Part shown: positions 32,906 to 42,180 of the stretch, one piece after another
How the letters are laid out: each line of letters begins with the position of its first letter
Position numbering within the stretch: position 1 is the stretch's first letter
Source of the DNA: Algirhabdus cladophorae
Lineage (GTDB): Bacteria > Pseudomonadota > Alphaproteobacteria > Rhodobacterales > Rhodobacteraceae
Assembly: GCF_044772865.1 (NCBI RefSeq)
Contig: NZ_CP173029.1
Coordinates: 3,162,001-3,226,000 of the forward strand
DNA: 64,000 nucleotides
Reading direction: 5' to 3'
Translations under genes and position numbers: made by a program
The notes under the pieces: generated by a model
What the model was told of the DNA's origin: nothing
Database searches by the model: none
What the model saw: only the letters and a program-made list of their open reading frames with translations

Positions 32906-33658
32906 TCAAGCCATGAACCCTTCAAAAGTGATATTATCCGCCACCAGCCGGGCCGTCGTCGCCTGCTCGGCGCTGCGAACGGTCCACGTCAGGATCGGCA
33001 CGCCATTGGCCTTAAGTCCCGTAAGGGCAGGGTTTTTAAGGTCGTTGCGATCATGCGAGACAAACGAGGCGCCGACCGCTTCAAAATCTGGTATGTCGCG
33101 CAGATATCTGCGGGTCTCAAAGGGTAGGATCGGCCAATCCGCTGCCGAATAGCCGCAGGTCACTAGGCCGCGCGGGCGGTGCGGGCACAGTGTCTTGAAA
33201 GCATCGACAGAATTGGGGTTGAACGACATAACCGCCGCCGGTCCGGGATAACCGCTCAGGACGCGGGTCACTTCACGTTCCAAGGCACCGACATTGCGGC
33301 CCATTGCACCATCTTGATCCTTGATTTCGATCAGCAAAGGCACCTTACCTCTGACGCACTCCAACACGGTTTTCAACGTCGGGATACCCGTAGGGCCACC
33401 GACCAGTTTTTGCGCCTCCAGCTGTTGGGTCGAACATTGGGCGATCGGCCCTTTTATTCCGGCCAAACGCGCCAGATCATAATCGTGAAACACCATTGGC
33501 ACGCCGTCAGCACTGGGTTGGATGTCCAGTTCTATACCGTATCCGGCGGATATCGCGGCCTCAAAGGCCTCAAGGGAGTTTTCCGGCCGACCGTCGGTTA
33601 CATCGTGCAACCCACGATGCGCCAAAGGCCGCGCAAGAAAATCACTGGTCAGTCTCAT
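32906..33658 (-). CDS. Glycerophosphodiester phosphodiesterase family protein
   Basis: A 250-residue GDPD TIM-barrel. HRGLHDV, PENSLEAFEAAI, GIELDIQPSADGVPMVFHDYDLARL hold the catalytic His pair and metal-binding Glu/Asp. LLIEIKDQ is the next metal ligand strand. No signal peptide, so it acts in the cytoplasm on deacylated phospholipid head groups. It overlaps the ridA-like gene by 4 bp (ATGA). Confidence 0.9.
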   Translation of the reverse strand: MRLTSDFLARPLAHRGLHDVTDGRPENSLEAFEAAISAGYGIELDIQPSADGVPMVFHDYDLARLAGIKGPIAQCSTQQLEAQKLVGGPTGIPTLKTVLECVRGKVPLLIEIKDQDGAMGRNVGALEREVTRVLSGYPGPAAVMSFNPNSVDAFKTLCPHRPRGLVTCGYSAADWPILPFETRRYLRDIPDFEAVGASFVSHDRNDLKNPALTGLKANGVPILTWTVRSAEQATTARLVADNITFEGFMA

Positions 33659-34116
33659 TTGACCTCAAAGATGCCTTCAATCTCGACTGCCACACCCAAA
33701 GGCAAAGCCGCTGCGGAAACAGCCGCGCGCGAATGTTTTCCGGCCTCGCCCAAGGCCGCCACAAGAAAGTCAGAGGCCCCGTTGATCACTTTGGGCTGAT
33801 CGGTGAAATCGCCCGTTGAATTGACGAAACCCGTCAGTTTGACCACGCGCACAAGCCGATCCAAATCGCCATCACAAGCGGCTTTGACTTGCGCCAAAAG
33901 GGCAATGGCGCAGGTCTTTGCAGCATCTGCACCGTCTTCGACACTCATGTTGTCGCCCAGTTTTCCGGTGATGAACCCGTCTGGTCCTGCGGAAATCTGA
34001 CCCGAGACAAAAACCAGATCGCCAGATTGTACGTAGGGCACATAATTGGCGGCGGGGGCCGGTGCATCGGGCAGGCTGACGCCCAGTTCGGCCAGTTTTG
34101 CTTCGAAACCACTCAT
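33655..34116 (-). CDS. RidA family protein
   Basis: A 153-residue YjgF/YER057c/UK114 protein of the longer type (MSGFEAKLAELGVSLPDAP, NYVPYVQSGDLVFVSGQISAG, KLTGFVNSTGDFTDQPKVINGAS). RidA proteins hydrolyse reactive enamine/imine intermediates of PLP enzymes; the canonical arginine of RidA (R in xRxx at the C-terminus) is not evident, so activity may differ. GAGGAGAACGCC precedes the ATG. It sits 23 bp after the secretion adaptor gene and may share its transcript. Confidence 0.88.
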   Translation of the reverse strand: MSGFEAKLAELGVSLPDAPAPAANYVPYVQSGDLVFVSGQISAGPDGFITGKLGDNMSVEDGADAAKTCAIALLAQVKAACDGDLDRLVRVVKLTGFVNSTGDFTDQPKVINGASDFLVAALGEAGKHSRAAVSAAALPLGVAVEIEGIFEVK

Positions 34117-34139
34117 GGCGTTCTCCTCTTGGGGCTGTG

Positions 34140-35444
34140 TTATGTCTCGCGGAAGGCTTTGTTGAAATAATCCATCAGCGGTTTGATCAAATAGCCCAAG
34201 GGCGTGCGATCATCCGTGCGCAAATAGGTCTCAACTGGCATTCCAGGGATCAGGGTAGTGCCTTCAGGCAGGCGTTCAAACTCGCCGGGGTTCATGATGA
34301 CTTCGGCGCGATAAAAAGGGATTTGCGTTGCTTCGTTTTGGAACGCATCCGCCGAGACCTTGGTCACTTTGCCGAATACTTCTGGTGTTTGGCGGGCATC
34401 CAGTGCGGAAAAACGCAATGTCACATCCTGACCGGGAAACACCTGATCGATGTGCACAGGTTCGACCTGTGCTGCAATCACCAAGGGGCGGTCCTGCGGG
34501 ATCAAGAACAGAACCGGATCAGCCGGACGAATAACCGAGCGCGGCGTGAAGACCTGCATGTTGTACACGATGCCCGAGACCGGTGCAGTAATCTGGAGGC
34601 GGTCCAACTGTTCGATCTGCGAGCGACGTTGTTCCACCAATTCCAGTTCGCGGTATTGCAAATCGCGCAGGCGCGTGATGGCGTCTTCGCGTTTGCGTGT
34701 GCCCAGCTTGAGGATCTCAATATCGATTTCTGTGATACGCCCTTCGGATTGAGCGATACCGGCTGTCAGTTCACCCATACGACCGGCAAGTGAGGCCTCT
34801 TCACGCTGCAACCCCAGCACCCGCGCAATCGGGGCCAAACCCTTGTCCAACAATTCCTGCTGGCTTTCGAGTTCCTGCCGGATCAATTCAAACTGCGTGC
34901 CCATGGCATCTTGTTGGGCTTTGATGCCTGTGATCTGGTCGGCGATCTGCTGCCGGCGCTTTTCCAGTTGCTCGGTTTCTTTTTCGATGGACTGGATCCG
35001 TGCGCGGAACAGACGTTCTTGCCCGGCCATTAGGCTATCGGCCTCTGCGCTATAAGACGCAGCTTCAATCAGGTCGGGATCAAAAGTAATCTCCGTCAAA
35101 TCATCGCGCTCGGCTTCCAGCCGCCCACGGCGCGACATCAATTCAAAAAGCTGACCTTCGGTGATCGCCTTTTGTGAGGCCAAAAGCGTGTCATCAAGAT
35201 TGATCAAAGCCGCACCTGCCGCCACTGTATCGCCCTCTTGGACCAGAATTTCGGCAACCACTCCGCCATCAGGGTGTTGCACAACTTGGCGGTTTTGTTC
35301 GACTTCGATCTGACCGGTCGCAATAACCGCGCCGGAAATATTGGTCATCACCGACCATGTGCCAAAGCCACCGACCAAGGCCACAAGCCCCAGCAAACCA
35401 AAAATCAGATGGCCCTTTGCAGACCACGGGTTCTTTTCACTCAT
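34140..35444 (-). CDS. Type I secretion periplasmic adaptor (HlyD family)
   Basis: A 434-residue membrane fusion protein: one N-terminal membrane span (HLIFGLLGLVALVGGFGTW), a biotinyl-lipoyl-like segment (QHPDGGVVAEILVQEGDTV), a long coiled-coil hairpin (about 100-270) and a C-terminal beta region ending in PGMPVETYLRTDDRTPLGYLIKPL, the HlyD/PrtE-type end. It would link the ABC exporter to a TolC-like channel. Its start overlaps the ABC gene stop as ATGA. No TolC-type gene or RTX substrate is in the window. Confidence 0.93.
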   Translation of the reverse strand: MSEKNPWSAKGHLIFGLLGLVALVGGFGTWSVMTNISGAVIATGQIEVEQNRQVVQHPDGGVVAEILVQEGDTVAAGAALINLDDTLLASQKAITEGQLFELMSRRGRLEAERDDLTEITFDPDLIEAASYSAEADSLMAGQERLFRARIQSIEKETEQLEKRRQQIADQITGIKAQQDAMGTQFELIRQELESQQELLDKGLAPIARVLGLQREEASLAGRMGELTAGIAQSEGRITEIDIEILKLGTRKREDAITRLRDLQYRELELVEQRRSQIEQLDRLQITAPVSGIVYNMQVFTPRSVIRPADPVLFLIPQDRPLVIAAQVEPVHIDQVFPGQDVTLRFSALDARQTPEVFGKVTKVSADAFQNEATQIPFYRAEVIMNPGEFERLPEGTTLIPGMPVETYLRTDDRTPLGYLIKPLMDYFNKAFRET

Positions 35445-37177
35445 GTGACACCTCCGGGTTTTTTGCCGCCTTGGATCTGGGCGTGATTCTGTGTGACTTC
35501 TTTCAGCACATCTTCTTTAGGCCCAAACGCACGCTTTGCCCCCCCTTCCAGCATCAACAATAGTTCACATTCGTGAATGGCTGAAGGACGGTGTGCCATA
35601 ATCAAAACCGCCCCACCTGCGGATTTGGTGGCGCGGATCGCTTCGTTCAACGCTTCCGAGCCTTCGTTGTCGAGGTTCGAGTTCGGCTCGTCCAGAACCA
35701 AAATCACCGGATCACCATACATCGCACGAGCCAAACCAATGCGCTGGATTTGCCCCCCGGACAGGCGCCCGCCATTGGCGGACACTCGGGTGTTATAGCC
35801 GTCAGGCAGTTTAACGATCATATCATGGGCCGCAGCTTTGCGGGCCGCTTCGATAACTTTGGCATCATCAGGTTCCAACGCCAAACGAGCGATATTTTCG
35901 GCAATCGTCCCTTCAAAGAGCTGCACACGCTGGGGCAAATAGCCAATGTGACTGCCAAGGACGTCTGGATCATATTGTTCCAATGTCGCCCCATCCAGAC
36001 GGATCTTGCCGCCTGCGGCACGCCACACCCCAGTGATCGCGCGGGCCAAGGTCGACTTACCCGCACCGGACGGACCAATCACACCACAGGCCTGTCCCGG
36101 TCCAACGGCAAAATCTACCATCCGCAAGGCGGCTTGCTGTTCACCCGGCGGCACAACTGTCGCCCCTTGGACCTGCAGTTTGGCTGCTGGTTTGGGCAAG
36201 GCAGTGCGCGGTTGTTCCTCGGGGACTTCGGACAAAAGTTCGGTCAGGTTCGACCACCCTTTGGTGGCGCGTTGCACCACCGCCCATTGTCCGATCAACT
36301 GTTCAATCGGAGCCAAGGCGCGGCCCAACAGGATCGAACCTGCAATCATCGCCCCTGGCGTCAATTCGTTTTGCAACACCAGATAGGCCCCCAGACCCAA
36401 CATGGCAGATTGCAGGAACAACCGCAGTGTTTTGGTCATGGAACTAAAGGTACCAGCCACATCAGACGATGTGATGGTTTCTTTCAATGATTTGTCGCGA
36501 GCGCCCTGCCAGCGGGTGAAGGCCGCGCCGCGCATGCCCAGCGATTGCACCATCTCACTTTCGCTGCGCAATTGCTCGCCCATCATCTCGGCTTGCATTG
36601 TGGCCGCGTTGGCGGCCAGAACCGGCTTGCGGCTGAAAAACTGATTGAGCAGGGTGATGAACACCAAGACCGTGCCGCCCCCAATGGCCAACATGCCCAA
36701 CCAAGGATGGAACAGGGCAATGCCCGCCAAAAAGAACGGCGTCCAAGGGATGTCAAAAAACGAGGTCAGCGCCGGCGAAATCATAAAGCGCTGAACGCTT
36801 TCAAGATCGCGCAGCCCTGTGGCCGCTGTGCCGCCAGTTTGGCCAGCAGCAGATTTGCGCATCACAGCCGAAAACACACGCCGGTCCAGCCGGTTTTGGA
36901 AGCGTGCGCCCACGCGGGCCATAATCCGCCCACGCGTGTAATCCAAAACACCCATGACACCATACAAAAACGCCACAAGGATCGACAGCGCGATCAGCGT
37001 TTCCTCGGACCGGCTGCCCAAAACTCGGTCATAGACCTGCAGCATGTAAATCGGGCCGGTTAGCATCAACAGGTTGGCAAAAAAGCTAAAAATGCCCACC
37101 ATCCAATATAAAGGCCGGCTTTCCTTGCGGACGTTGCGCAGTTCTTCTTGGCCGCGTTCTAACTGTGGCGTTGCCAT
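35441..37177 (-). CDS. Type I secretion ABC transporter/permease (PrtD family)
   Basis: A 578-residue exporter with an N-terminal six-helix membrane domain (about 1-300) and an ATPase domain. Walker A is GVIGPSGAGKSTLARAI, the signature is RLSGGQIQRIGLARA and Walker B is VILVLDEPNSNLD. No N-terminal C39 peptidase domain, so the substrate would carry an uncleaved C-terminal signal, as for PrtD/HasD-like exporters. First gene of a run of six minus-strand genes; the divergent mlaA gene lies 183 bp away. Confidence 0.93.
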   Translation of the reverse strand: MATPQLERGQEELRNVRKESRPLYWMVGIFSFFANLLMLTGPIYMLQVYDRVLGSRSEETLIALSILVAFLYGVMGVLDYTRGRIMARVGARFQNRLDRRVFSAVMRKSAAGQTGGTAATGLRDLESVQRFMISPALTSFFDIPWTPFFLAGIALFHPWLGMLAIGGGTVLVFITLLNQFFSRKPVLAANAATMQAEMMGEQLRSESEMVQSLGMRGAAFTRWQGARDKSLKETITSSDVAGTFSSMTKTLRLFLQSAMLGLGAYLVLQNELTPGAMIAGSILLGRALAPIEQLIGQWAVVQRATKGWSNLTELLSEVPEEQPRTALPKPAAKLQVQGATVVPPGEQQAALRMVDFAVGPGQACGVIGPSGAGKSTLARAITGVWRAAGGKIRLDGATLEQYDPDVLGSHIGYLPQRVQLFEGTIAENIARLALEPDDAKVIEAARKAAAHDMIVKLPDGYNTRVSANGGRLSGGQIQRIGLARAMYGDPVILVLDEPNSNLDNEGSEALNEAIRATKSAGGAVLIMAHRPSAIHECELLLMLEGGAKRAFGPKEDVLKEVTQNHAQIQGGKKPGGVT

Positions 37178-37360
37178 TCTTTTTGTCTTCCCGATATTGT
37201 GATGCCTGCGTCGCTCAGGCTATTAAAGCTATATGTCAAATTATTGGCATAATACCCTGTCGCTGATTTGCCACAACCTGTGATTGGTCCTATCATTAGG
37301 GTGGGCTTTCGGCTCCGAATGACTATGTGCCGACATACTAAGTTTAAAGTTGGATTTCCA

Positions 37361-38131
37361 ATGCTGATTGTTGCCAAGTTTTATTTGAATCGCTTTTTCA
37401 AGCAAGGCGTGCTTTTGGGGGCACTGGCCCTGACGGCGGCCTGCGCTACGACCGACAACACACCAGACGGGTTCGATGACCCCTACGAGGTGACCAACCG
37501 CAAGGTTCACAACTTTAATCGTGGCCTTGATCGGGTTTTGATTAAACCGGCCTCAAACGCATATGGCGTGGCTGTGCCGGACCCGGTGAAACAGGGTGTC
37601 AGCAACTTTGCCTCTAACGCCAGCCTGCCGCAAAAGTTTGTGAACAATCTGATGCAGGGCGATATTGAAGGCGCTGGCACGAACTTTTTCCGCTTTGCGG
37701 CGAACACTGTGTTTGGCTTTGCGGGGTTGTTGGATCCAGCATCCGATATGGGTGTCTATCAAGAGGACACCAATTTTGGCGAAACCCTTGCGGTTTGGGG
37801 TGTCCAAGAAGGGGCATATCTAGAATTGCCATTTTTCGGCCCATCGACCCAGCGTGATGCAACGGGCAAGCTGGTAGATCTGTTCACCAACCCCCTCAGC
37901 CATCAATTGGGCGACCCCGAGCGCTACTTTCCGCCGACCGCCAATGTGGCCGCACGGTTTGGTGATAGGTATCGTTACACCAGCACAATCGACTCGATCT
38001 TATATGATAGTGCCGACAGCTACGCCCAGACCCGTCTGGTCTATTTGCAAAACAGCCGCTTTGAACTGGGCGCACCAACGGATGACACGACTGACCCCTA
38101 TGAGGACCCATATGACTCGCTTTACGAATAA
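37361..38131 (+). CDS. mlaA: MlaA/VacJ family outer-membrane lipoprotein
   Basis: A 256-residue lipoprotein of the Mla retrograde phospholipid pathway. The signal ends in LTAACATT (lipobox Cys). Family stretches: DPYEVTNRKVHNFNRGLDR, FASNASLPQKFVNNLMQGDIEGAGTNFFRFAANTVFG, and LPFFGPSTQRDATGKLVD. The acidic C-terminus (DDTTDPYEDPYDSLYE) is common in alphaproteobacterial members. I chose the ATG at 37361 because it gives the best lipoprotein signal; longer in-frame starts exist. Its last 20 bp overlap the next gene. Confidence 0.9.
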   Translation: MLIVAKFYLNRFFKQGVLLGALALTAACATTDNTPDGFDDPYEVTNRKVHNFNRGLDRVLIKPASNAYGVAVPDPVKQGVSNFASNASLPQKFVNNLMQGDIEGAGTNFFRFAANTVFGFAGLLDPASDMGVYQEDTNFGETLAVWGVQEGAYLELPFFGPSTQRDATGKLVDLFTNPLSHQLGDPERYFPPTANVAARFGDRYRYTSTIDSILYDSADSYAQTRLVYLQNSRFELGAPTDDTTDPYEDPYDSLYE

Positions 38132-38726
38132 TTCCGTTTCCCGCCGCTTCTTTGGCATGGGTGTTGCCGCGTCTGCCGTGGCCGCCGTTTTGCCAAAACC
38201 TGCTTTTGCCCTGACTGCCGCGAGTGCAGAAAAACTGATCAACCAATTGGTGGGCCAGATCAACAGCGTCATCAACTCAGGCAAATCCGAACGGGCCATG
38301 TATGGCGAGTTTGAAAAGATTTTTGCGCGCTACGCAGATGTGCCCACAATTGCGCGCTATGCCCTTGGCGCTGATGCGCGGTCGGCCTCGGCCGCACAAA
38401 TGCGCGCCTTCACCGCTGCGTTCCAAGGCTACATCAGCCGTAAATATGGTCGCCGGTTTCGTGAATTTATCGGCGGTCGGATCGAAGTAAAATCCACGGC
38501 CAAGGTCAAAAGCTTTTTTGAGGTCAAGACCACGGCGTTCCTACGCGGCGAGTCCCCCTTTGAAGTGACCTTCCTTGTCTCGAACCGCTCGGGCAAGGAT
38601 CTGTTCTTTAATATGTTTATTGAGGGCATCAATCTACTGCTGACCGAACGCACCGAAATCGGCGCGATGCTGGACCGTCGCAAAGGCAATTTGGACGCCC
38701 TCATCAACGATCTGAAATCAGCCTAG
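38112..38726 (+). CDS. mlaC: MlaC/Ttg2D family phospholipid-binding protein
   Basis: A 204-residue periplasmic protein. The N-terminus SVSRRFFGMGVAASAVAAVLPKPAFA looks like a Tat signal (SRRFFG). The mature part has the MlaC pattern: FARYADVPTIARYALG, AFTAAFQGYISRKYGRRF and a C-terminal ILINE-type region replaced by FINMFIEGINLL-like sequence (FFNMFIEGINLLLTERTEIG). It overlaps mlaA by 20 bp in another frame, after GAGGACCC. MlaD, E and F are absent from the window. It ends 4 bp into the convergent hydrolase gene. Confidence 0.9.
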   Translation: MTRFTNNSVSRRFFGMGVAASAVAAVLPKPAFALTAASAEKLINQLVGQINSVINSGKSERAMYGEFEKIFARYADVPTIARYALGADARSASAAQMRAFTAAFQGYISRKYGRRFREFIGGRIEVKSTAKVKSFFEVKTTAFLRGESPFEVTFLVSNRSGKDLFFNMFIEGINLLLTERTEIGAMLDRRKGNLDALINDLKSA

Positions 38727-39343
38727 CCCGACTTCATTGCCTGCAAAGTGGCGTCCAGCGTTTGGACGGCGCCAGTTTGCAGGTATTCCATCGCCCGCAG
38801 CGCGGCCTCATGGGCCGCAACACTGCTGCCGCCCACGCAATCTTCGATCACACGGAAAAAATAGTCGGACTGGTGACCGTCGACAAAGGTGTAGTGCACA
38901 CAAACATCCGTCAGCCCACCCACCATGATCAAGGTATCCACTTTGAGACCCTTCAACAGGATCTCGAAATCTGTGCCAAAGAACGCCGAATAGCGGCGCT
39001 TGCGGATCAGGTGATCTGAGGGGCGAAAATCCATCTCGGCCACGGCGATATCCGTGGCGGGATTGTCCTCAAGGCAATGCACGTCCTCATCCCCGTCCAA
39101 TTCGCGACCGAAATCGACCATGCTGGGATGATGCACTTCTTGGATAAAAATCACAGGAATGGCTGCGGCACGGGCTGCATCAATGGCCACACGCGCCTTT
39201 AACATCCGGTCTTTGTAACCGGGCATATTGTCGATAGACCGCTCAACGCTGTCATCGATAAACGTGCTGGCCTGAATATCGATCACGATCAGGGCCGCTT
39301 GGCCTTCGATCAAAGACCGCGCAATTTTTGAAGCATTGGCCAC
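38723..39343 (-). CDS. Isochorismatase-like cysteine hydrolase
   Basis: A 206-residue member of the isochorismatase/nicotinamidase superfamily. The catalytic triad can be seen: Asp22 in ALIVIDIQ, Lys in LIRKRRYSAFFGTD, and Cys in VGGLTDVCVHYT. The PGYKDRMLKARVAIDAARAA region and a long insertion with DGDEDVHCLED are subgroup features. Substrate unknown. It lies 2 bp after the PBP gene... in reverse order it starts just before that gene's stop, and both run on the minus strand, so they may be co-transcribed (PBP first). Confidence 0.87.
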   Translation of the reverse strand: MANASKIARSLIEGQAALIVIDIQASTFIDDSVERSIDNMPGYKDRMLKARVAIDAARAAAIPVIFIQEVHHPSMVDFGRELDGDEDVHCLEDNPATDIAVAEMDFRPSDHLIRKRRYSAFFGTDFEILLKGLKVDTLIMVGGLTDVCVHYTFVDGHQSDYFFRVIEDCVGGSSVAAHEAALRAMEYLQTGAVQTLDATLQAMKSG

Positions 39344-39345
39344 AC

Positions 39346-41538
39346 TCAGTTCCCTTGCAAAATGTCGCCCAAGATACGGAAAAGCAGCCGTTCCGCCGTA
39401 TCGCGCTGATTGCCTTGACGCCCTTGCGATCCTTGGCTGCCCTGTCGTCCTTGAGTATTGGCCCGGTTCTGCACAACCGGTTCTTGGACCACAGGTTTGG
39501 GCGGGATAATCATCGGCAGGTCCGTGGCGGGCTGGCCTTGATGCACGCGCGTCATTGTCTCGTGCCAGATATCAGCGGGCAAACCGCCCCCGGTTACACC
39601 CCGTAGCGGCGTGTTGTCATCATAACCCATCCAGACACCCGCCACGTAATCAGCCGTAAAGCCAATAAACCAAGCGTCTCGCGCGGCTTGGGTCGTGCCT
39701 GTTTTGCCAGCGGCCTGACGGTCGTCCAGCTTCGCGCGCCCGCCTGTGCCGGCCTCAACCACTTGGTGCATCATATAGACCAACTCGCCTGCGGCTTTGG
39801 GCGTAATCACCCGTTCGCCGATGCCGCCGCCTGCGCCCATGAGAGCCTCGCTATCACCTTGCAAGCGTAACTCAACCAACCCGTAAGGCGTCACGGATGA
39901 GCCGCCGTTCAAAATGCCAGCATAGGCCCCGGTCATTTCGATCAGAGTGCTTTCGGACGCACCCAGCGCCAAGGCAGGCCCATCGGCCAGATCATTGGCG
40001 ATGCCAAACCCTTCGGCAACTGTGCGAACATTCGCGCGGCCCACGTCCTCGGACAGGCGCACTGCGGGGATGTTCAGGCTTTCGGCAAGGGCCTGTGTCA
40101 GGGACACGTCGCCCTCAAATTCCTCGGTGTAGTTCTTGGGGCACCATTCGCCAGATCCCGGGATGTTCAGGCACAAAGGCGCATCCAAAACCAAATCATT
40201 GGGCCCGCGGCCCAAATCCAGTGCTGCAGCATAAACAAACGGTTTGAACGCCGATCCGGTTTGACGTTTCGCTTGGGTGGCACGGTTAAATGCGCCGGAC
40301 ACTTTGGTGGCGCGCCCGCCAACCATGCCCCGCACAGCCCCGTCAGACGACATCACCACAATGGCAGCCTCGGCTTTGGATCCCTCACGGACTTTGTTCT
40401 CGAAAATATAGGCCAGCGCCTCTTCGGCGGCTGTTTGAATGCGCGGATCCAGCGTGGTGCGGATAATCACATCCTCTGTGGTGTTGCGGGTGAAAAACTC
40501 TGGCCCCGACTGCATCACCCAATCCGCAAAATACCCCCCAGCACGGGCTGTGGCCGCAGGGCTGAGTTGTGCAGGGTTGTCGCGTGCGTTTTGCGCGGCA
40601 GAGGCAGACAGATATCCCTGCGCCTCCATAAGATCGATGACGACGCCCGCGCGGTTTTGCGAGCGTTGCAAATTATTCGTCGGCGCATAAGTCGACGGTG
40701 CCACCAATAGACCCGCCAGCATGGCAGCCTCTGCAGGTGACACCTCAGCGGCAGATTTGCCAAAATACCGCTGGCTGGCGGCCTCGTAGCCGCGCGCACC
40801 CGCGCCCAAAAAGGCGCGGTTGAGGTAAATGGTCAGCACTTCGTCCTTGGTGTACTTGACCTCCATCGCCAGAGCGTAAACCGCTTCTTTGATTTTGCGC
40901 CATAGCGTGCCGCGCCGACATTCGGTTTCGTATTGGGCCTCGGTCAGGCCCGCGGCGGGATCAAAGGGTTGACCAAGACACAGCAGTTTGGCCGTTTGTT
41001 GCGTGATGGTCGATCCACCGTGCCCCGACAGTGGTCCCCGTCCTTCGCGCAGGTTGATGCGAACCGCACTGGCCACACCGCGCGGGCTGATCCCGATGTG
41101 GCGGTAGAACCGTTTGTCTTCAATCGCGATAACCGCGTTCTTGAGGTGTGAGGACACAGTGTTGGCCGTGACGATGCCGCCAAACTGATCACCGCGCCAA
41201 GCAAAAACCTCGGCATCGCGATCCAGCAACGTCACCGATCCTTTGGCACGCCCATCGACCAAAGCCGTGGCCTCGGGCAGGGTCATCGCAAAATAACCCA
41301 CGGCACAGGCAATCAGCAAAAACACCACAGCTGCACTGCGCCATGTCAAACGCCAGATCAGGCGCAGCACAAATCGCACGCAGCGCACTACAAACCCAAT
41401 GATGCCCCCACGGGCTGCCTTTTTGCGCACTTTGGGCTTGGGTTTTTTGCGTGACACAGACTTTGGGGCCGCTGCAGGCTTGGTCCCATAGCGTTTGTCC
41501 GCCACCAAAGGGCGTCGTGTTGTTGGCTTTTTACTCAT
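39346..41538 (-). CDS. Bifunctional penicillin-binding protein (class A)
   Basis: A 730-residue peptidoglycan synthase. A basic cytoplasmic N-terminus (about 1-45) and one membrane span precede the GT51 glycosyltransferase domain (AVIAIEDKRFYRHIGISPRGVASA, GHGGSTITQQTAKLL), then the transpeptidase domain with SxxK in TGSAFKPF, SxN in SLNIPAVRL and KTG in AAGKTGTTQ. The C-terminal tail is low-complexity Gln/Gly/Ser/Arg (about 699-715). It polymerises and cross-links glycan strands at the outer face of the inner membrane. Confidence 0.93.
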   Translation of the reverse strand: MSKKPTTRRPLVADKRYGTKPAAAPKSVSRKKPKPKVRKKAARGGIIGFVVRCVRFVLRLIWRLTWRSAAVVFLLIACAVGYFAMTLPEATALVDGRAKGSVTLLDRDAEVFAWRGDQFGGIVTANTVSSHLKNAVIAIEDKRFYRHIGISPRGVASAVRINLREGRGPLSGHGGSTITQQTAKLLCLGQPFDPAAGLTEAQYETECRRGTLWRKIKEAVYALAMEVKYTKDEVLTIYLNRAFLGAGARGYEAASQRYFGKSAAEVSPAEAAMLAGLLVAPSTYAPTNNLQRSQNRAGVVIDLMEAQGYLSASAAQNARDNPAQLSPAATARAGGYFADWVMQSGPEFFTRNTTEDVIIRTTLDPRIQTAAEEALAYIFENKVREGSKAEAAIVVMSSDGAVRGMVGGRATKVSGAFNRATQAKRQTGSAFKPFVYAAALDLGRGPNDLVLDAPLCLNIPGSGEWCPKNYTEEFEGDVSLTQALAESLNIPAVRLSEDVGRANVRTVAEGFGIANDLADGPALALGASESTLIEMTGAYAGILNGGSSVTPYGLVELRLQGDSEALMGAGGGIGERVITPKAAGELVYMMHQVVEAGTGGRAKLDDRQAAGKTGTTQAARDAWFIGFTADYVAGVWMGYDDNTPLRGVTGGGLPADIWHETMTRVHQGQPATDLPMIIPPKPVVQEPVVQNRANTQGRQGSQGSQGRQGNQRDTAERLLFRILGDILQGN

Positions 41539-41816
41539 CTGCTCGGCCTTAAGCCTGATTGTTTTTTCAACCCTAGCCTATCCAATCTGAATTGTTGAGG
41601 GAGAAGAACCGCAATTTTTCCCTTTTCCAAAGAGTCTATTTTTTAAGCAAGTGCGCCTAAAAGTTCATTTTTGAGGCACTTGCGGCACCAAATAGTTAAG
41701 ATTCCCCAGTCGATTTCTTGTTTCTACGCCATTCACACGCCCCTTTCAGGTCACTGGTTTGCCCTGGGCGGACTCGTGCCGAATTTGAACTGCTGGGAAA
41801 TCTGAAGGGAACTGAC
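41539..41816. other. Promoter region of glnK-amtB and of the PBP gene
   Basis: A 278-bp divergent intergenic region, A/T-rich in its first half. It should hold the nitrogen-regulated promoter of glnK-amtB. I looked for a sigma-54 -24/-12 element (GG-N10-GC) and found no convincing match; the nearest is around TTGAGGCACTTGCGGCACC (41670-41690), which fails the spacing. No other element recognised. Confidence 0.4.
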
Positions 41817-42155
41817 GTGAAACTGATTATAGCAGCGATTAAACCGTTCAAGCTGGAGGAAGTGCGTGAAGCGCTGACCTCAATTGGCGTGCGCGGAATG
41901 ATGGTGACAGAAATCAAGGGCTTTGGCTCGCAATCGGGCCACACGGAAATATACCGTGGTGCCGAATATGCAGTGAACTTTGTCCCAAAAGTTAAACTCG
42001 AAATCGTCGTGAGCGCGGCCATGGCCGATCAGGTCGTCGAGACCATCGCGACAACAGCCAAGACCGATAAAATCGGCGACGGCAAAATCTTTGTGCTGGA
42101 TGTTGAAAGTGCCGTTCGCGTGCGCACCGGCGAAACAAACGACGAAGCGCTGTAA
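41817..42155 (+). CDS. glnK: PII nitrogen regulatory protein
   Basis: A 112-residue PII protein that senses 2-oxoglutarate, ATP/ADP and, through uridylylation, glutamine. MKLIIAAIKPFKLEEVREAL is the standard start; the T-loop has Tyr51 in RGAEYAVNF, the uridylylation site, and DGKIFV is the nucleotide-binding loop. It starts at a GTG (41817) after GAAGGGA; the open frame before it is not PII-like. It lies 25 bp ahead of amtB, which identifies it as the GlnK partner that plugs AmtB. Confidence 0.95.
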   Translation: MKLIIAAIKPFKLEEVREALTSIGVRGMMVTEIKGFGSQSGHTEIYRGAEYAVNFVPKVKLEIVVSAAMADQVVETIATTAKTDKIGDGKIFVLDVESAVRVRTGETNDEAL

Positions 42156-42180
42156 GCGAACTTCAAGGGGACATATACTG

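Noticed and set aside
41660..41700. Sigma-54 promoter for glnK
   Set aside because: The GG and GC elements do not have the required 10-bp spacing.
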